NCBI GenBank assembly: GCA_020912385.1
Contig: CP087216.1
Coordinates: 1,984,001-2,048,000 of the forward strand
Reading direction: 5' to 3'
Length of the DNA stretch: 64,000 nucleotides
From: Neofusicoccum parvum
Lineage: Eukaryota > Ascomycota > Dothideomycetes > Botryosphaeriales > Botryosphaeriaceae
The notes below the pieces were generated by a model. The model was not told the origin of the DNA. It searched no databases and saw only the letters and a program-made list of their open reading frames with translations. The number at the start of each line of letters is the position of its first letter. Positions within the stretch are counted from its first letter, which is position 1. Made by a program: the position numbers and the translations under genes. Positions 32,922 to 44,459 of the stretch are shown in pieces.

Positions 32922-34468
32922 ATGGCGACTTCGACCAAGATCCATCTCACTACCAATGAGAAGCCAGCTTTCTTCATCTCACCGCTGAGGAAGGACTCAG
33001 CCGAGAAGACCTCGGAACTGCTACAGGAAAATCACGAGAAGCATCATACTTACATTGATGACTTGGGGCGCCACGTAAGTGCATTACAATTTTCTGTTGA
33101 ACTCAGCTCCTTCGCCCTGAAGATGTCATGTATACTCCTATCATCAACCTCAAAACGGGATACAAATCTTCTTTCTTAGAATCACATCGTCCACCACCTC
33201 CTCACCCTCTACGCCATTGGCGCCTCCCCCTCGGAGATCCAAAAGGCGTACGACGTGAACAAGACCTACCAACTCCCCGCCGTCACGCTCGACCCGACCA
33301 TCGTCCAGGGCCTCGGCGACACGGCCGTCTTCGCCAAATACCTAGGCAACGGGTCGCACTACCGCAACTACCTCGCGCACTTCAGCGCCGAGATCGACGG
33401 AAAAAGCGTCGCCGCCGTGCTGTCCGAATACCTGTTCGCGCGCGATGAGCGCGCGAACGACTTGCTGTCGCGCCTGTTCGCCGGCTTCGCGCACCCGCTG
33501 ATCCACCTCGGCTGCGGCCTCGAGTTCGGGCAGCCGGCCATCGTGGCGGAGGCGCTGGCGGGGGCCGCAGTGCACGAGGCGTGGATTGGGGAGTTTCTGC
33601 TCGGCGCCGAGAGGGTGGCGGCGGCGCGGGGGGAAGCCGAGGAGGCGGATGGTGTCACGTTGCTGGAGCTGTTCGAGGAGGTGGGTGTGAATGAGAAGTT
33701 GGCGAGGGCGACCACGTGGGAGGATGGGCATGACGGGCTGCGGGATGGAGTTATCGGTAGGGCGGGAAAGGAGATGTGTGAGATTGCGGGGAAGTGGGTG
33801 GTCAAGAGCGAGAATGAGCTGTACAGGAAGACGGCGGAGATGATCGATGCATCTGGTACGTTTCCCCTCCATTTCATTCCCACCAAACTCGGACTCAGCA
33901 CTGTTTCACATATTGTCACTCTACTCCGTATTGGAGAGCTGAGATGCGGTCCGTCCTCACAGTCTTCTACACCACGACCGCCCAACGGCCTCCGCACATC
34001 CAAAAGCTCGACTTCTTTTACATGCATTCTATTACCACCTCCGTCTACTTCACAAACTTCCTCACGACCCCGGACCTCCTGCCAAGCGACCGCGCCCGCC
34101 TGCTCGAATGGAAGGTCCGCTGGGACCTCGCCAACTACGCTTCCCGCGGCACTGCACCCCTGTTGACTAGTGAGCTGACCGACTATACCCCCAAAAATCC
34201 TGGGGATAGTTGGGATGAGCTTCTGAACCGCGTGAGAGTTTTTGTGGACGAGGATGATGGACACGCGGCCAAGATGATTCGGGCATTGGCAAACGGGAGC
34301 GAGGTCTGCATGAGTGTGGATCGGACGCGTTTTGGCCTCAAGACGCAGGATCTATGGTTGAAGGCTGCGAACATGGGTATTGATTCAGTGGAGGCAGGCA
34401 AACCGAATTGGATCATGGGTGCTGGTTTTAAGCAGGCGTGGGCGGATGTACCGCTCAGAAAGATGTAG
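32922..34468 (+). CDS. Questin oxidase-like (AflY/DUF4243) protein
   Basis: Family of Baeyer-Villiger-type oxidases acting on anthraquinones and related polyketides (AflY, questin oxidase). 452 residues from exons 32922-33074, 33180-33855 and 33939-34468, introns 33075-33179 and 33856-33938. Recognisable parts are HHTYIDDLGRHNHIVHHLLTLYAIGAS, then FAKYLGNGSHYRNYLAHF, a FAGFAHPLIHLGCGLEFGQPAIVAEAL block with conserved His residues, and LDFFYMHSITTSVYF near the C-terminus. The first intron lies inside the His-rich helix (GRH|NHIVHH), which supports the model. Exon 2 is GC-rich. It follows the FAD monooxygenase in the same orientation at 1.1 kb. Confidence 0.88.
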
Positions 34469-35534
34469 GGTAAAAGGCTAAGAGCCGTTGCCTGTACAGG
34501 CTGTACTGCAGCTTCGCGCTCTATGACATCCTCTTTCATTAAATTATGTCTTGGGGCTCTTGGTATAGTTTTTGGTTGCATGGGCTTTCGGTATGCAGCA
34601 TCTGGCTATGTAGCTTCTGGATGTATTACCTGGGTATATGCAGACCTCTTATCCGCAATTCTCGCTATTTTTGATAACCAAGACTTATCTGACTTTATCT
34701 TGCCTTGTCCCAATACGAATTTTTCTCCTGCGGCTTGGTATCTTGCAGATCTGTGTCCTGTAGATTGTTTTCTTGTAGCCTGCTCCGCATCTCTCACAGC
34801 CTGCTCAACAGCCGCTTCCCCTATGTCAGTCTGCTTTCTTGCTGCGATTGTCGTAACTCGTACCCAGTGCAAAGCGCGATGAAGATGTTCTTCAGGAAAA
34901 TCACATGAAAAGTCCGTTGAGAACCCCCGTGAGAGCACTGAGGATATTCGTTCAAAAGGTCTGTAGGGTACGTGGTGGTCTCTCTTCATCCTCTCGCCTG
35001 TGGAAATCTGACTGGCACTGAAAGTATGTGGTATAAAGGTGCTCCGCAGGCTGCAGCTGAGAGTGTCAATGTGAGTTGCTCTCAACAAACACCGCTGTAA
35101 ATTCAGTTGCATGATTTGTCCAGGTTCAATGGCATTTTAGAACATGCGCTTGAGATGTCTGGACAAGTACTTCGGTTCCCAGCGCAACCGTGCTTGCTGT
35201 CGAGAGAATTCGCGCGATTCATCGGCTACAGTACCCACCTTTACACTCAGGGTATTTGAACGCATCATACTTGAAGCACAAGCCATGCCAAGCTGGAAGT
35301 GGGACCAAGGACTAAAAATCGAGGTGGACATTGACGTGAGCGCGGAGATCGCTCCATTTGCCCGCAGCCGAAGACGGATGACGTCACGTTAAACAATAAA
35401 TTCCAACCACCTTCAACTCCTGAGCCTCTGTACGCGGAACACCTTCCACCCAAGACGCACCAAACCCGAAACTTCCAAGCCCTCCTCAAACCAACCAAAC
35501 GACCTCGGCGCCTCCCGAAACACCACTGCCCACC
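34469..35534. other. Intergenic region with an ambiguous minus-strand open frame
   Basis: 1.07 kb. A 168-codon frame on the minus strand (35112-34606) has a hydrophilic, protein-like C-terminal half rich in Ala, Gln and Lys. It shows no domain and overlaps a plus-strand frame at 34523-34882, so I do not call either as a gene. Confidence 0.35.
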
Positions 35535-35876
35535 ATGTCATCCTTCCGCGCGTCCTCCACCCTACTCCGCTCTGCCCAGCGCCCGGCGACAACCCGCGCA
35601 TTTAACGTTTCGACCGCGTCGCGGGCCTTTTCCAGCGCTCCCCAATGGAGCCTGAAAGAAGATACGATCAGAAGCCCTGATGAGGCTGAGGCGGCTAAGC
35701 AGTCGCAGCTGCAAAAGCAGAAGGAGGGGAAGGGACATTGGCACGAGGAGCTGGCGTCGAACAGCGAAAGCAATATTAAGGCGGATCAGGAGGGTGGACG
35801 AGTAGGTGACCATAAAAAGCATATGGAGGAATTGCAACAGGTCGGCAAGGCGAAGGGAGAGAAGGGTGAGCTATGA
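35535..35876 (+). CDS. Small mitochondrial-targeted protein of unknown function
   Basis: 113 residues, single exon. The N-terminus (residues 1-38) is rich in Arg, Ser and Ala with no acidic residue and ends RAFSSAP, a typical mitochondrial presequence. The mature part is very hydrophilic: repeated Gln/Lys, then GKGHWHEELASNSESNIKADQ and a Lys/Glu-rich tail. The WHEELAS..SE..I/V.AD pattern is one I associate with small conserved fungal mitochondrial proteins, but I cannot name a function. It does not match the ATPase inhibitor IF1 consensus. Confidence 0.7.
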   Translation: MSSFRASSTLLRSAQRPATTRAFNVSTASRAFSSAPQWSLKEDTIRSPDEAEAAKQSQLQKQKEGKGHWHEELASNSESNIKADQEGGRVGDHKKHMEELQQVGKAKGEKGEL

Positions 35877-36212
35877 GCAAAAGCCCCAGCTTGCTGAAGC
35901 TTTGATTACTCTCGGAGGGCACAGCCATCTTTGAAGGTTGCTGAACGCGGGACAAGATTTAAAAAACTCAGGCGAAGAGGCATGAATAGATAGAGCCGCG
36001 CGGAGCGCGGTCGAGATTGATTTAAGAAGAATAGCAACGCTGAAGGGATATCTACTTTACCAAATAAAAAGAACCGAATGTCCTTACGCAAATAAGTCCT
36101 GCTTCGTATGACATGTCATCGTAAAAATGCATCACCAAATTCTTCCCCTTGCCATTCCCCTTCTCCATACTTCTGATCCATTAGCCCTCCTATTTTGGTT
36201 GTGGATTCCCGC
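35877..36212. other. Intergenic region between convergent genes
   Basis: 336 bp of 3'-flanking sequence, AT-rich. Nothing recognised. Confidence 0.4.
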
Positions 36213-36883
36213 TTAGCCCTTGTATCCAAAGACCTTATCCTTCCAGCTCTTGACGACCGGGGTCTCGACAGAGAAAGCACTCATCGTCGGCTTGCCGGTC
36301 CTTCCAGACTTCTTCTCCCCCTTCTCCACATCGCGGTCCCTATTTTCCCGAGCAACGTTGGGGTGATTCTTTCCTCTCGGCGGGGACGCCATGCGGACTG
36401 CTGTCCGCCTATTTTCCCGGTTGTTTCGCACATCAGTGGTGCTGCGGCCGGTAAGACGGCGCGAAACACGCTTCAGAGACTTGCGGACTTCCCATTGGCG
36501 TTTCTTGGCGATAAAGAAGAGGGACGTGAGTGTGACTAGTTGGACTGATTAGCATTTTCCTTGGCCTGCAAATCAAGGCCAAACTCACTTCCACCAACGG
36601 CGACAACCACGACGACTACAATAATGGCAACCATGCCTCCCTTGGAAAGCTTGAAGGAACCAGCATCGGGGCCGTCGGCACCAGCTTGGCTGGGGGTCTG
36701 ATCAGAACTGCTTGAGCTGCTGTCGCCATCGCTGCTGGACGACGAAGGGGATCCAGTGGATTGGGTTTCCGGGTCGATGATCGAAGCGACGGATGTTGTT
36801 GCTGCACGGGTGGCGGTGTCTTGTGCGGATACCGCGAGGGCGAGGAGTGCGAGGAGCGCAAAGATGAAGAAACGGCCCTTCAT
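36213..36883 (-). CDS. Single-pass membrane protein with signal peptide and basic tail
   Basis: 205 residues from exons 36883-36589 and 36535-36213, intron 36536-36588. A signal peptide covers residues 1-20 (MKGRFFIFALLALLALAVSA). A Ser/Thr/Pro-rich ectodomain of about 60 residues, likely O-mannosylated, follows. A Gly/Val-rich transmembrane segment comes next (about 83-110, interrupted by the intron). The cytoplasmic tail is strongly basic, beginning AKKRQWEVRKSLKR. The layout resembles fungal cell-surface sensors of the Mid2/Wsc type, though without a Cys-rich WSC domain. Function unknown. Confidence 0.78.
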
Positions 36884-38379
36884 GGTGGTGGTGTTGGGCG
36901 GCTCTGCTCAGCAGCGCCTTTCGGGCCCAAGACGGTCAACGAGTGGTACGGGCACCCGCGAAAGTGGCAGGTCGAGCGATCAAAAGACTCGCGCAGCGAT
37001 GAAAACAGCAACTCAGGCTCCGGGCGTGCAGGCGGCACAGCTCGCACCTATGTATTCGGCGTCGCGAACGGGACCCCCAGTCAGCACAGCGCACATGGCG
37101 CGGGTGGGACAGAGACAGGGCAGTGCCTCCGCCCGGCGGCTACCAGAGCACACAAGGTCGCCCATCACACTTGTCGCTGCGGTCTTGGCTCCATTCGAGA
37201 CGCAGGAACGCTGGCAGGCGTGGGCTGTGGCGGCGAACGATTGGTTGTGGTGCGGGCGGTTAGAGAGATGTGCGGGACGGGGTGTTGATGTGCGGCGGCC
37301 GGCCTGCGGGCGCTGATTGGGTGGCCGTGTGATGCTTATTTTTTAGCTGCGCCCGTGCGCCAATCTGAGAGGCGCGAAGCGCTCGACACCTCCGGCCGGC
37401 ACTGCCCATGCGCCCCCAGTCACAGCCGACGCCGATAAGACGACCGTTTATAGCTGCGCGCGATGGCCACTCACAGCCCTGCGAAGTAGGCTGATGGCAG
37501 GCATCGTCGTGCTTGCTGCACTCCTGCCGCAGCTGTCCCTTCACATCACCTCCCATCCTGTCGCTGCGAGCGTGAGGCCGACCTCTCTCCACCTCCTCTG
37601 CTCTGCCGCGCGCGGGGTAGATACCCTGCCCTTGGCTTGGTGGGCTGCTCGCCTCAATGCCCCTGTGTGTAGGATGTCTGAAGCCTTCTCGAGTGGAGAG
37701 CCGACGGCTGGAAAAAGACTCGTTCGGCACAAGTTCAGACTCCGCAGGCAACGCTAACTCGCGGTTTTCGTCAATTTAGTGGGAAAGAGACCCAGGATGT
37801 AGCTGAGCAATGCTGTCTCACATGGAAGAGCGTAGCTGGCCGGCTGGCAACCCAGATTCGACTCGCCGCGCAAGCCCTTCACTGCCAAGATTTGACGATG
37901 TCCCGTTGTTAGGTCGATGCTCGATAGTCTTGCCCAATAGACCATCTTGAAAGAGGAGGTCCGAGCACAGCTCTCAACAGCAAAATCCTTGAAAAGTGCG
38001 CGCAGAAGATACCCAATCTTGCTACTTCCTACCCTCATTTCTCTTCCAGGAGTTTAGGAATTTATTATCTCTCCGCAGCATCGTTCTCATTCCTTAGTGT
38101 TGTTCTGCTCCGTGAGTAGGTTGGTGCCGTTTGAATTCGGGTTGCGGTTGGAGTGCGTCGCGGCTTCCTCACAAGTCCACGGCAGGCAGGCACAGGGCCA
38201 CTCGCCCACCAACGAGAATCTCCGCAAACTCTTTCCGCCATCTTTCGTCTTTGCCCTCTCCTCCACCTCGCTGTCACTGCGGGACTCAACAGTCCCACCC
38301 ATCTTCTCACGTCACCCACCTCGAGACATCTCTCGCATCTCACCGGCAACCTTACACCTATCCCATCTCGCGCCCCGCC
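36884..38379. promoter_or_regulatory. Divergent upstream region
   Basis: 1.5 kb between the membrane-protein gene and the coiled-coil gene. It is GC-rich with several uninformative open frames. An in-frame ATG at 38131 extends the coiled-coil frame upstream, but the extra 83 residues look like translated leader. Confidence 0.35.
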
Positions 38380-41300
38380 ATGCCTTCACAGGTTGGCGAT
38401 GACCGTCTCACCGGAGGGTCCAAGGACCAAACCCCAGACGAACGCGGTAGTGATGACATTGATCGCCAATTTGCAGCAGCTGCAACCTCAGAGTTCTTCC
38501 AGGCTCGGGGAAATGGTTTACTTGGTGCCGCTGGGGAACAGCATGATCATCATACCTCAGCTGCACCGACATCTCGCACTGATCACGCTAATACTGAAGC
38601 TGAAGCCGTTGGTGCCGCCGGCGCAATGGCTCCTGGTGCCGAGCCGACGACAAATGATGGGACGTCTCATACTGTCGTCATCGCCAGGCCTCGTTCATCC
38701 GGAGAAGGCCTTGATAAGGGGTTCAAGTTCGAAAAAGCGAAAGAGCCTCAACTCAACATGAACCGCAGGTCTGGTCCCAAAGCTCAACCTAAGGAGAACG
38801 CTGAGACTCGCCCAGTGACGAAGCAAGGCAGCGTCAGCCGATCTGGAAAGCTCGCTCCGGATGGCTACACGGCACTACCGAATGCTCACAACCTCATGGA
38901 CTCTCAGCCGCAACAGAAGACACATGGAAAATCTCAGCAATACAAGGCTCCAACCCACAATATTGAGCAAGCACACAGCAACGCAGAAGGATCTCGGCTG
39001 CAGATGCATGCTGGAGCGGAGTACAAAGCAGCAGATCATCCCAGTCCAGGATATCCACAAAACCACGGCCCACATGCTAAGAATGGCTCATCCCATCGTG
39101 TTCAAGCTGTTCCACCGTCCAGCGTCTTCAGAGAAAACGAGAATTCAGCGCGCAATGACATTGCAATCCCTACGTCTGCACAACAATCGCTATCCGCAGG
39201 CAAGTTCCCACCTCTCGTGGTACAACCAACGAGCAATGGTGTTGCTCAGGATAGCTCTGTCCTCGAAGATATGCAAGAAATACCTAACGTCAGTCGGAGC
39301 ATTCCATACTCCCATGACGACTTTGGTGGCGACGGCAGAGCCAGGAAGCAAGCTCCAGAGTCGGGCCAGCGTACTCAAACGATGAGGCAGCAAGTTACGA
39401 GGAAGGCACTCACGAGTCAATCCCGCCAGCAGAGGAATGAGGAAGATTCTTCTGGTATCAATGAACTGAGTTCAATGCACGAGGTGAGCTCGCGAAATGG
39501 ACCAGCAAAGGTCACCAAGTCTGCGTCATCTTCAAAGAGTTTCAAAAGCACCGGAAAGCCCTCCCGCACATCCGGCACTCCAGCAAAACGCCATAGCCCC
39601 ACGGACTCCCATCCAGATATTAATTCCACCGAGGTTCTGGCCATCTGGCAGAAAATGTTCGTGAAAGAGCAAAAAGAGGAGACTGCAAAGGAGAAGTCAA
39701 AACGCGAAGTCTGTGAGAAAGAAATCGAAAGACTTCGTCATGCCGAAGGGCAGCAGAAGGCAGAACTTGATGACGCGTGTGAGGCCAAGGCTCGCGCAAT
39801 AAACAAATTACAGCATCTCAAGTCCATGAACAAAGAGTTGAATGAGAAGGTTCAGGAGCTGAAGATGTCTTATGCCACCGCCGCGAGTCAATTGGAAGAT
39901 CTCAGGAAGGACAGAAGTGTCTTTGGCGAAGTCTGGTCTAAAATGGAGAAAAAGTTTGAAGATCTGGATGCTGACAAGAAGAATCTCATTACTTCCAAGG
40001 ACGAAGAATTGCAGAAGGCTGGGAAGGATCTTGAAATTATCAGGAAGGCTCTCCATGCGGCCAGAAAAGATTGTGAAGATGCTTCTCGAGTGGCAGAGAC
40101 GCGCGAGAAGCAACTGCATCAGAAAGACGTCGAGCTGCGTGAGAGCCATGGCCGCGAGGCGTTTCTTGAGAAGTCGTTGGACGATATATTCAAGAAGATC
40201 CTTGGCGATTACGACAAATCTGATGTGCCGTCTTTGCAAAGCATCGCCGAGTCCATCAAAAAGCTTTTGGAGCGGCAGCTCCCTCAGGAATCGATTGACA
40301 GCCTGCTAGCAGCCACCCACGCCGTCCAGTCATTGTCTGATCGTCAAAATGATATTGACCTGCAAGGAGCCCTTGAGTCTATTGCAGAAAGGTAAAAGTG
40401 GCGTATTGTCATTGAGTATGTCGTTCTGACAGATTGGCAGGTTCCAAGGCAAGCCTGATGATGTGAGTGTGACTCGAGAGACTCTGCAACACGCCGCAAA
40501 CACTCTTGAAGAGCGGCTGCGCAGCCTAATACAAGAGCTACAAAAGAAGCTCGAATGCTCTACCTCTACGGAACGTGACATTTCAGACATTCGACAGAAG
40601 AACGCAGTCCTCGAAGAGCGTTCCGCAACTCTCCAGGAGAAGGTCGATTCACTTCAACAAAGGCTCAATACTGCATCGTCTGGAGAGTTAAGTGCCCGGG
40701 AAAGCCTTGCAAGGGCACAAAATGAGCTCTCCAATCTCAAGTCCACTTTTCAATTGGCTGATTCTGCGCGACTCCGTGAACTCGAGTCGAGCAGGGCGGT
40801 GGCTGATCAAGAGCTTCAAAGTGCTCGATCTAAGCTTGGCGAAGAAGAAGAGAAGCTCCGCACTCTTACTAAAACCGAACGAGAACTCCGTCAAAAATTC
40901 GAAGAGCTGAAGGTATGTTTCTACCAATGAGTCTCTGGTGTCAAAAGCTAACTATGGTTAGGGTCGGTACAAAGAAGCTGAAAACTCGATTTCGCGCTTG
41001 CAGGCGGAGAGCAGCACAGAAGGCCAAAATGTAAGTTCATCAATGTATAAAATCAAAATTGCTCTTCTGACAAAGACTTAACTTCAGGTTTCCAAGCAGA
41101 TTGAGCAAGAACGGGAGCTTGCGCGTGAGTATTACGCACGAATGTCTCGAGACATTTGCGAGCAACAACGCATAAGGCATGTGAATGAACTGTATGAAGA
41201 GCAGCAAAAATTCCGCGGAGCCGATGGGAGTCTGAAATCTCTCTCCGCCGAGATTGTCTCCCTAAAGGATCAAATTCGGCGCAAGGATGCTGAAATCCAA

Positions 41301-43295
41301 CCCGTCCAGAGTGTTCAGCCTGAAGAAACAAGCAGCGAGACTCAGGAACTCAGACAGAGTCTTGCCGTGGCCCAGGATCAGCTGAAGTCTCAAGAACTCA
41401 AGATCTCGGCTTTGCAGAAAGAGAAGGAATCCCAAACCCTCTCCGGAACCGCTAAAGACCAAGCTCGTACTCACGCAGAGCAACGTACAAGGGAACTCCA
41501 AGCCTCCTTGGAAAAGTCGTCGGCTGAGAGCGCCGAGAATTTGGAGAAAATCCAGCAACAGCTCAACAGTCTTCAAAGTCATGAACAAGAGGTTGATTCC
41601 AAGTACCAGAAATCACAGGAGATGAACAGAACTATGCAAGAGCAACTGGAAAGCGCCAATGTCGAGCAGGAAGAGCTCCGTCAGCAGCTCCAAGAAGCGC
41701 AGGAAAGACTCGATGAGTTTGATCAAGATGCTGAGAAGCAAAGACGGGACGTGGAAGAAGAGCTTCGGAGAAGAGAGGAGCAAAGGGCAGCTGAAGTTGA
41801 AGAAGAACAACGTCATCTGCAAGAATTATACGCTCTCTTGGAGGAAAACGAAGCTATTCATCAGCTCAAGTGCAAGGAGTACGAAGATCGGCTACGGGAA
41901 TTTGATCAGAGTCAGCTACCAGGGACTCAAGCGGCTTTCTACCAAACCCCATTGCTTATACCTGAAGCAGGTGCACCGACCCGAGTGTCAACGGCTTCTT
42001 CGCGAGGTATCTCAACCCCAGCTCTTGGTGCCTCAGCACCTGCGGCAAATTCAGGAACTCCAAGGAGACCACAAAAGAAGGTGGACCGACGTATCAACTC
42101 TGTGGTTAACGTTGGCCCTCGAGCGCAACTGGACACCAGAAACTTGCAGAGCCAAGAAAGTGGTCCTCATGTGTCGCAATCAGAAGGCAAGCATATTTTA
42201 AAAGATCCTCAACGGGGCCCCCAGGGCTTGCAATTGCAGAGTCAGGCCGAAGATACCATCGATGGACGTGCCCGGGTCTCACAAGAGCTTGGTAAGCAGG
42301 AGACTTTGACAGAGATCCCAGAGACCATTCAGGAATCCTTGAGCAATCCAAAGCTGTTCTCTCAATTCGAAGAAGAGCATTACGCCAGCCGAGAGGACGA
42401 AACACCCAGCAGCTTGTCGGTTATGGAACAGTCGGATTTCGAAGATCTGCAAAAAGAATGTGAGAACCAGCTTTCAAAGTCCACTCCATCACCGCAAGAT
42501 CATTCCTATCACTCGGAACGTCTTACCGCCTCATCTCCGACACAGCGTTTGAGCAAGGAATCTGCGGCAAGACAGGGGCAATTGTCACTGGAAAATCCCT
42601 ACTTCGTGAATCTCCCGACCTCTCGGGCAAACGAGAGCAGACGAATGAGCTCTGCAAATCACCTACGCCAAAGTTCTCACCAGCCTACCCCCGAAGCTGC
42701 GGGTCCAGATATCCCTCGCACGCCTTCCAGACCCTCCCAAATTGATCACGGGAAAGCTTTTAGTCAGAATAGCAGTCCTGCATTTATCGGTAACCACAAT
42801 AACAGGAATCGAATTGTCTACGGCCATGGACGAGGCACGACGGAGAGTTCCCATCGTTTCAGTACTCCGACAGGTGTACCAAAGCGTCAAGCTTCTGGTA
42901 CTTTCGAAATGTCTTCGAACAAGCGGACGAAGAGTACCGCCTCTGCAGCTGCCGGAATGCTTACAAGGCCGAGTCCGCCCGTGACTAGAGCATCTGTCAG
43001 AGGCGGTCCGCGTTCGCACGTGTCGGAAACCCAATCTCAAGCTCAAAATATCAAGTCCACCGTGGAATCTCAGGTTTCGACGTTGAGAGCCGGGCCACAA
43101 TCTCAACTCGGATCAACCAAGGCTTCGCAGTCTCAGCATCGGAGCCTCTCCCAAATCCCAGCTGTCTCCCGCTTGCGGTCTTCACAGGGATCTTCCTCCG
43201 GCGCCACTGGTACCTCCTCCCCGAACAACCCGCGGAGACGCAACAGAGCCAACGAGAAAAGCCGTTTCGATGCAGAGATCTTCGGAAAACTTTGA
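38380..43295 (+). CDS. Large coiled-coil protein of unknown function
   Basis: 1586 residues from exons 38380-40391, 40441-40912, 40962-41030 and 41088-43295, introns 40392-40440, 40913-40961 and 41031-41087, all in phase. Residues 1-420 are disordered, Ser/Gln/His-rich. About 430-1190 is a long, interrupted coiled coil rich in Glu, Lys, Gln and Leu heptads. The C-terminal 400 residues are again disordered with many Ser-Gln and Thr-Pro pairs and a basic patch. The last residues are NEKSRFDAEIFGKL. The layout suggests a structural scaffold, for example at chromosomes, spindle or septum. No family is recognised and I give no name. Confidence 0.8.
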
Positions 43296-43893
43296 AAGCC
43301 ACGGTATCCCGGATCCGATCTGCTGATTCACGATGGTAATGGCTAAGACTCGCCCATGGGTCACGCACCGTTCAGGTACTCGGGAAGTCTGTCTCGTCAA
43401 AATGCTTGCTGATGCAAAAGAGAAGTATACTTACACCCAACAATGTTCAGTATTTTCCTAATTCGCTTCCCTTTCGTTCTTCGAGGCCTGCATGAGGTGG
43501 AAGTAATGGCAAAGCATAAAAGCATGTATGGGGCTTACACCGCATGGTGGTGGAGGGTTGCACTGGATCTGATTTTGTTCTTTGCCTCATTTGCTTACAG
43601 CTTATCTTCTTTTCATGGCTACCATCCTTTCGCGGGAATGTATCGTACAGATAGTTGCTGAACCAAATAGCCGGTTGCTCTTAAATTCCCACCAACGCCG
43701 TGATATCATGCTCTCCCTTTATTCATTCCCTGAATAGCAGCTACAGCTGCGACCATGAGCTGTGGGCGATCGGTTGACATATCTCCGTTAATCCACCCAC
43801 TGCATAAACTTGTTCGACGGAAGGCAGGTAGTTCGTCTCGTTTTTGAATCAATGCCGGCAGTTGCCGCACTCCTCCGCGTGCCGTGTCGACGT
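43296..43893. other. Intergenic region between convergent genes
   Basis: About 600 bp of 3'-flanking sequence. Nothing recognised. Confidence 0.4.
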
Positions 43894-44459
43894 CTATTTT
43901 CCGCGTTTCGCTTCAAGGAAAAGCACCTTCTTCCGCACTGCGAATGACCGACACGTTAGCTTTCATCCGTTCTTCCAGCACCCGCCCCGCCACGCCCAGC
44001 CAGGATTCCGCATCCGAATCACCCCAATTCCTTCCCTTCCCCCGTCCCACTCTTTCAACCGCCTCCAAATATTCCCCATCTTCCTTTCTCGGACCCCCCT
44101 CCCGCAGAGAAACGAGAAAGCATCCCACGTGGTGTCGTTGGCGGGAGACGTACCGACTGGATCGTACTTGAGCATGCTGAGCGGGCGGTGCGTGCGCGGC
44201 CGCACGAACGTCTTGAAGTAGCCGGTCATGGCCATGGAGATGAGGCGCACGGCGATGGTGCGGGACTTCTCTGCAGCGGGGGCGGAACGGGGTTCCAGGC
44301 GTTAGTTTCTTCGTGTGCGCGCGCGCGCGTGCGAGGAGATGGGAACGGCAAGCGGCTGCGTTGCGATGCGTTCCGGGAGCCGCGCGCCAATGGAGCGGGC
44401 CGTGGGATCGGGCAGGGGGAGGGGAGGGATGGCGGCGGTGACGTACGTTTCTTCGCCAT
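43894..44459 (-). CDS. MRPL39: Mitochondrial ribosomal protein bL33m in three small exons
   Basis: Large-subunit mitochondrial ribosomal protein of 57 residues. The exons are too small for simple ORF finding: 44459-44447 (13 nt), 44270-44154 (117 nt) and 43937-43894 (44 nt), introns 44271-44446 and 43938-44153. The joined protein starts [19 protein letters not shown], continues [23 protein letters not shown] and ends [15 protein letters not shown]. This matches the L33 family over its entire length and in its size. The second splice (phase 1, GTC G|TG CGG) restores the conserved VxKKVLFxE block, strong support for the model. The symbol is that of the yeast L33 homologue. Confidence 0.88.

Noticed and set aside
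30463..34468. A complete secondary-metabolite cluster around the monooxygenase and questin-oxidase-like genes
   Set aside because: No polyketide synthase, NRPS or terpene synthase is visible in the window.
34606..35112. 168-codon minus-strand open frame, hydrophilic C-terminal half
   Set aside because: No domain, low-complexity helix-like content, contradicts an overlapping plus-strand frame; insufficient for a gene call.
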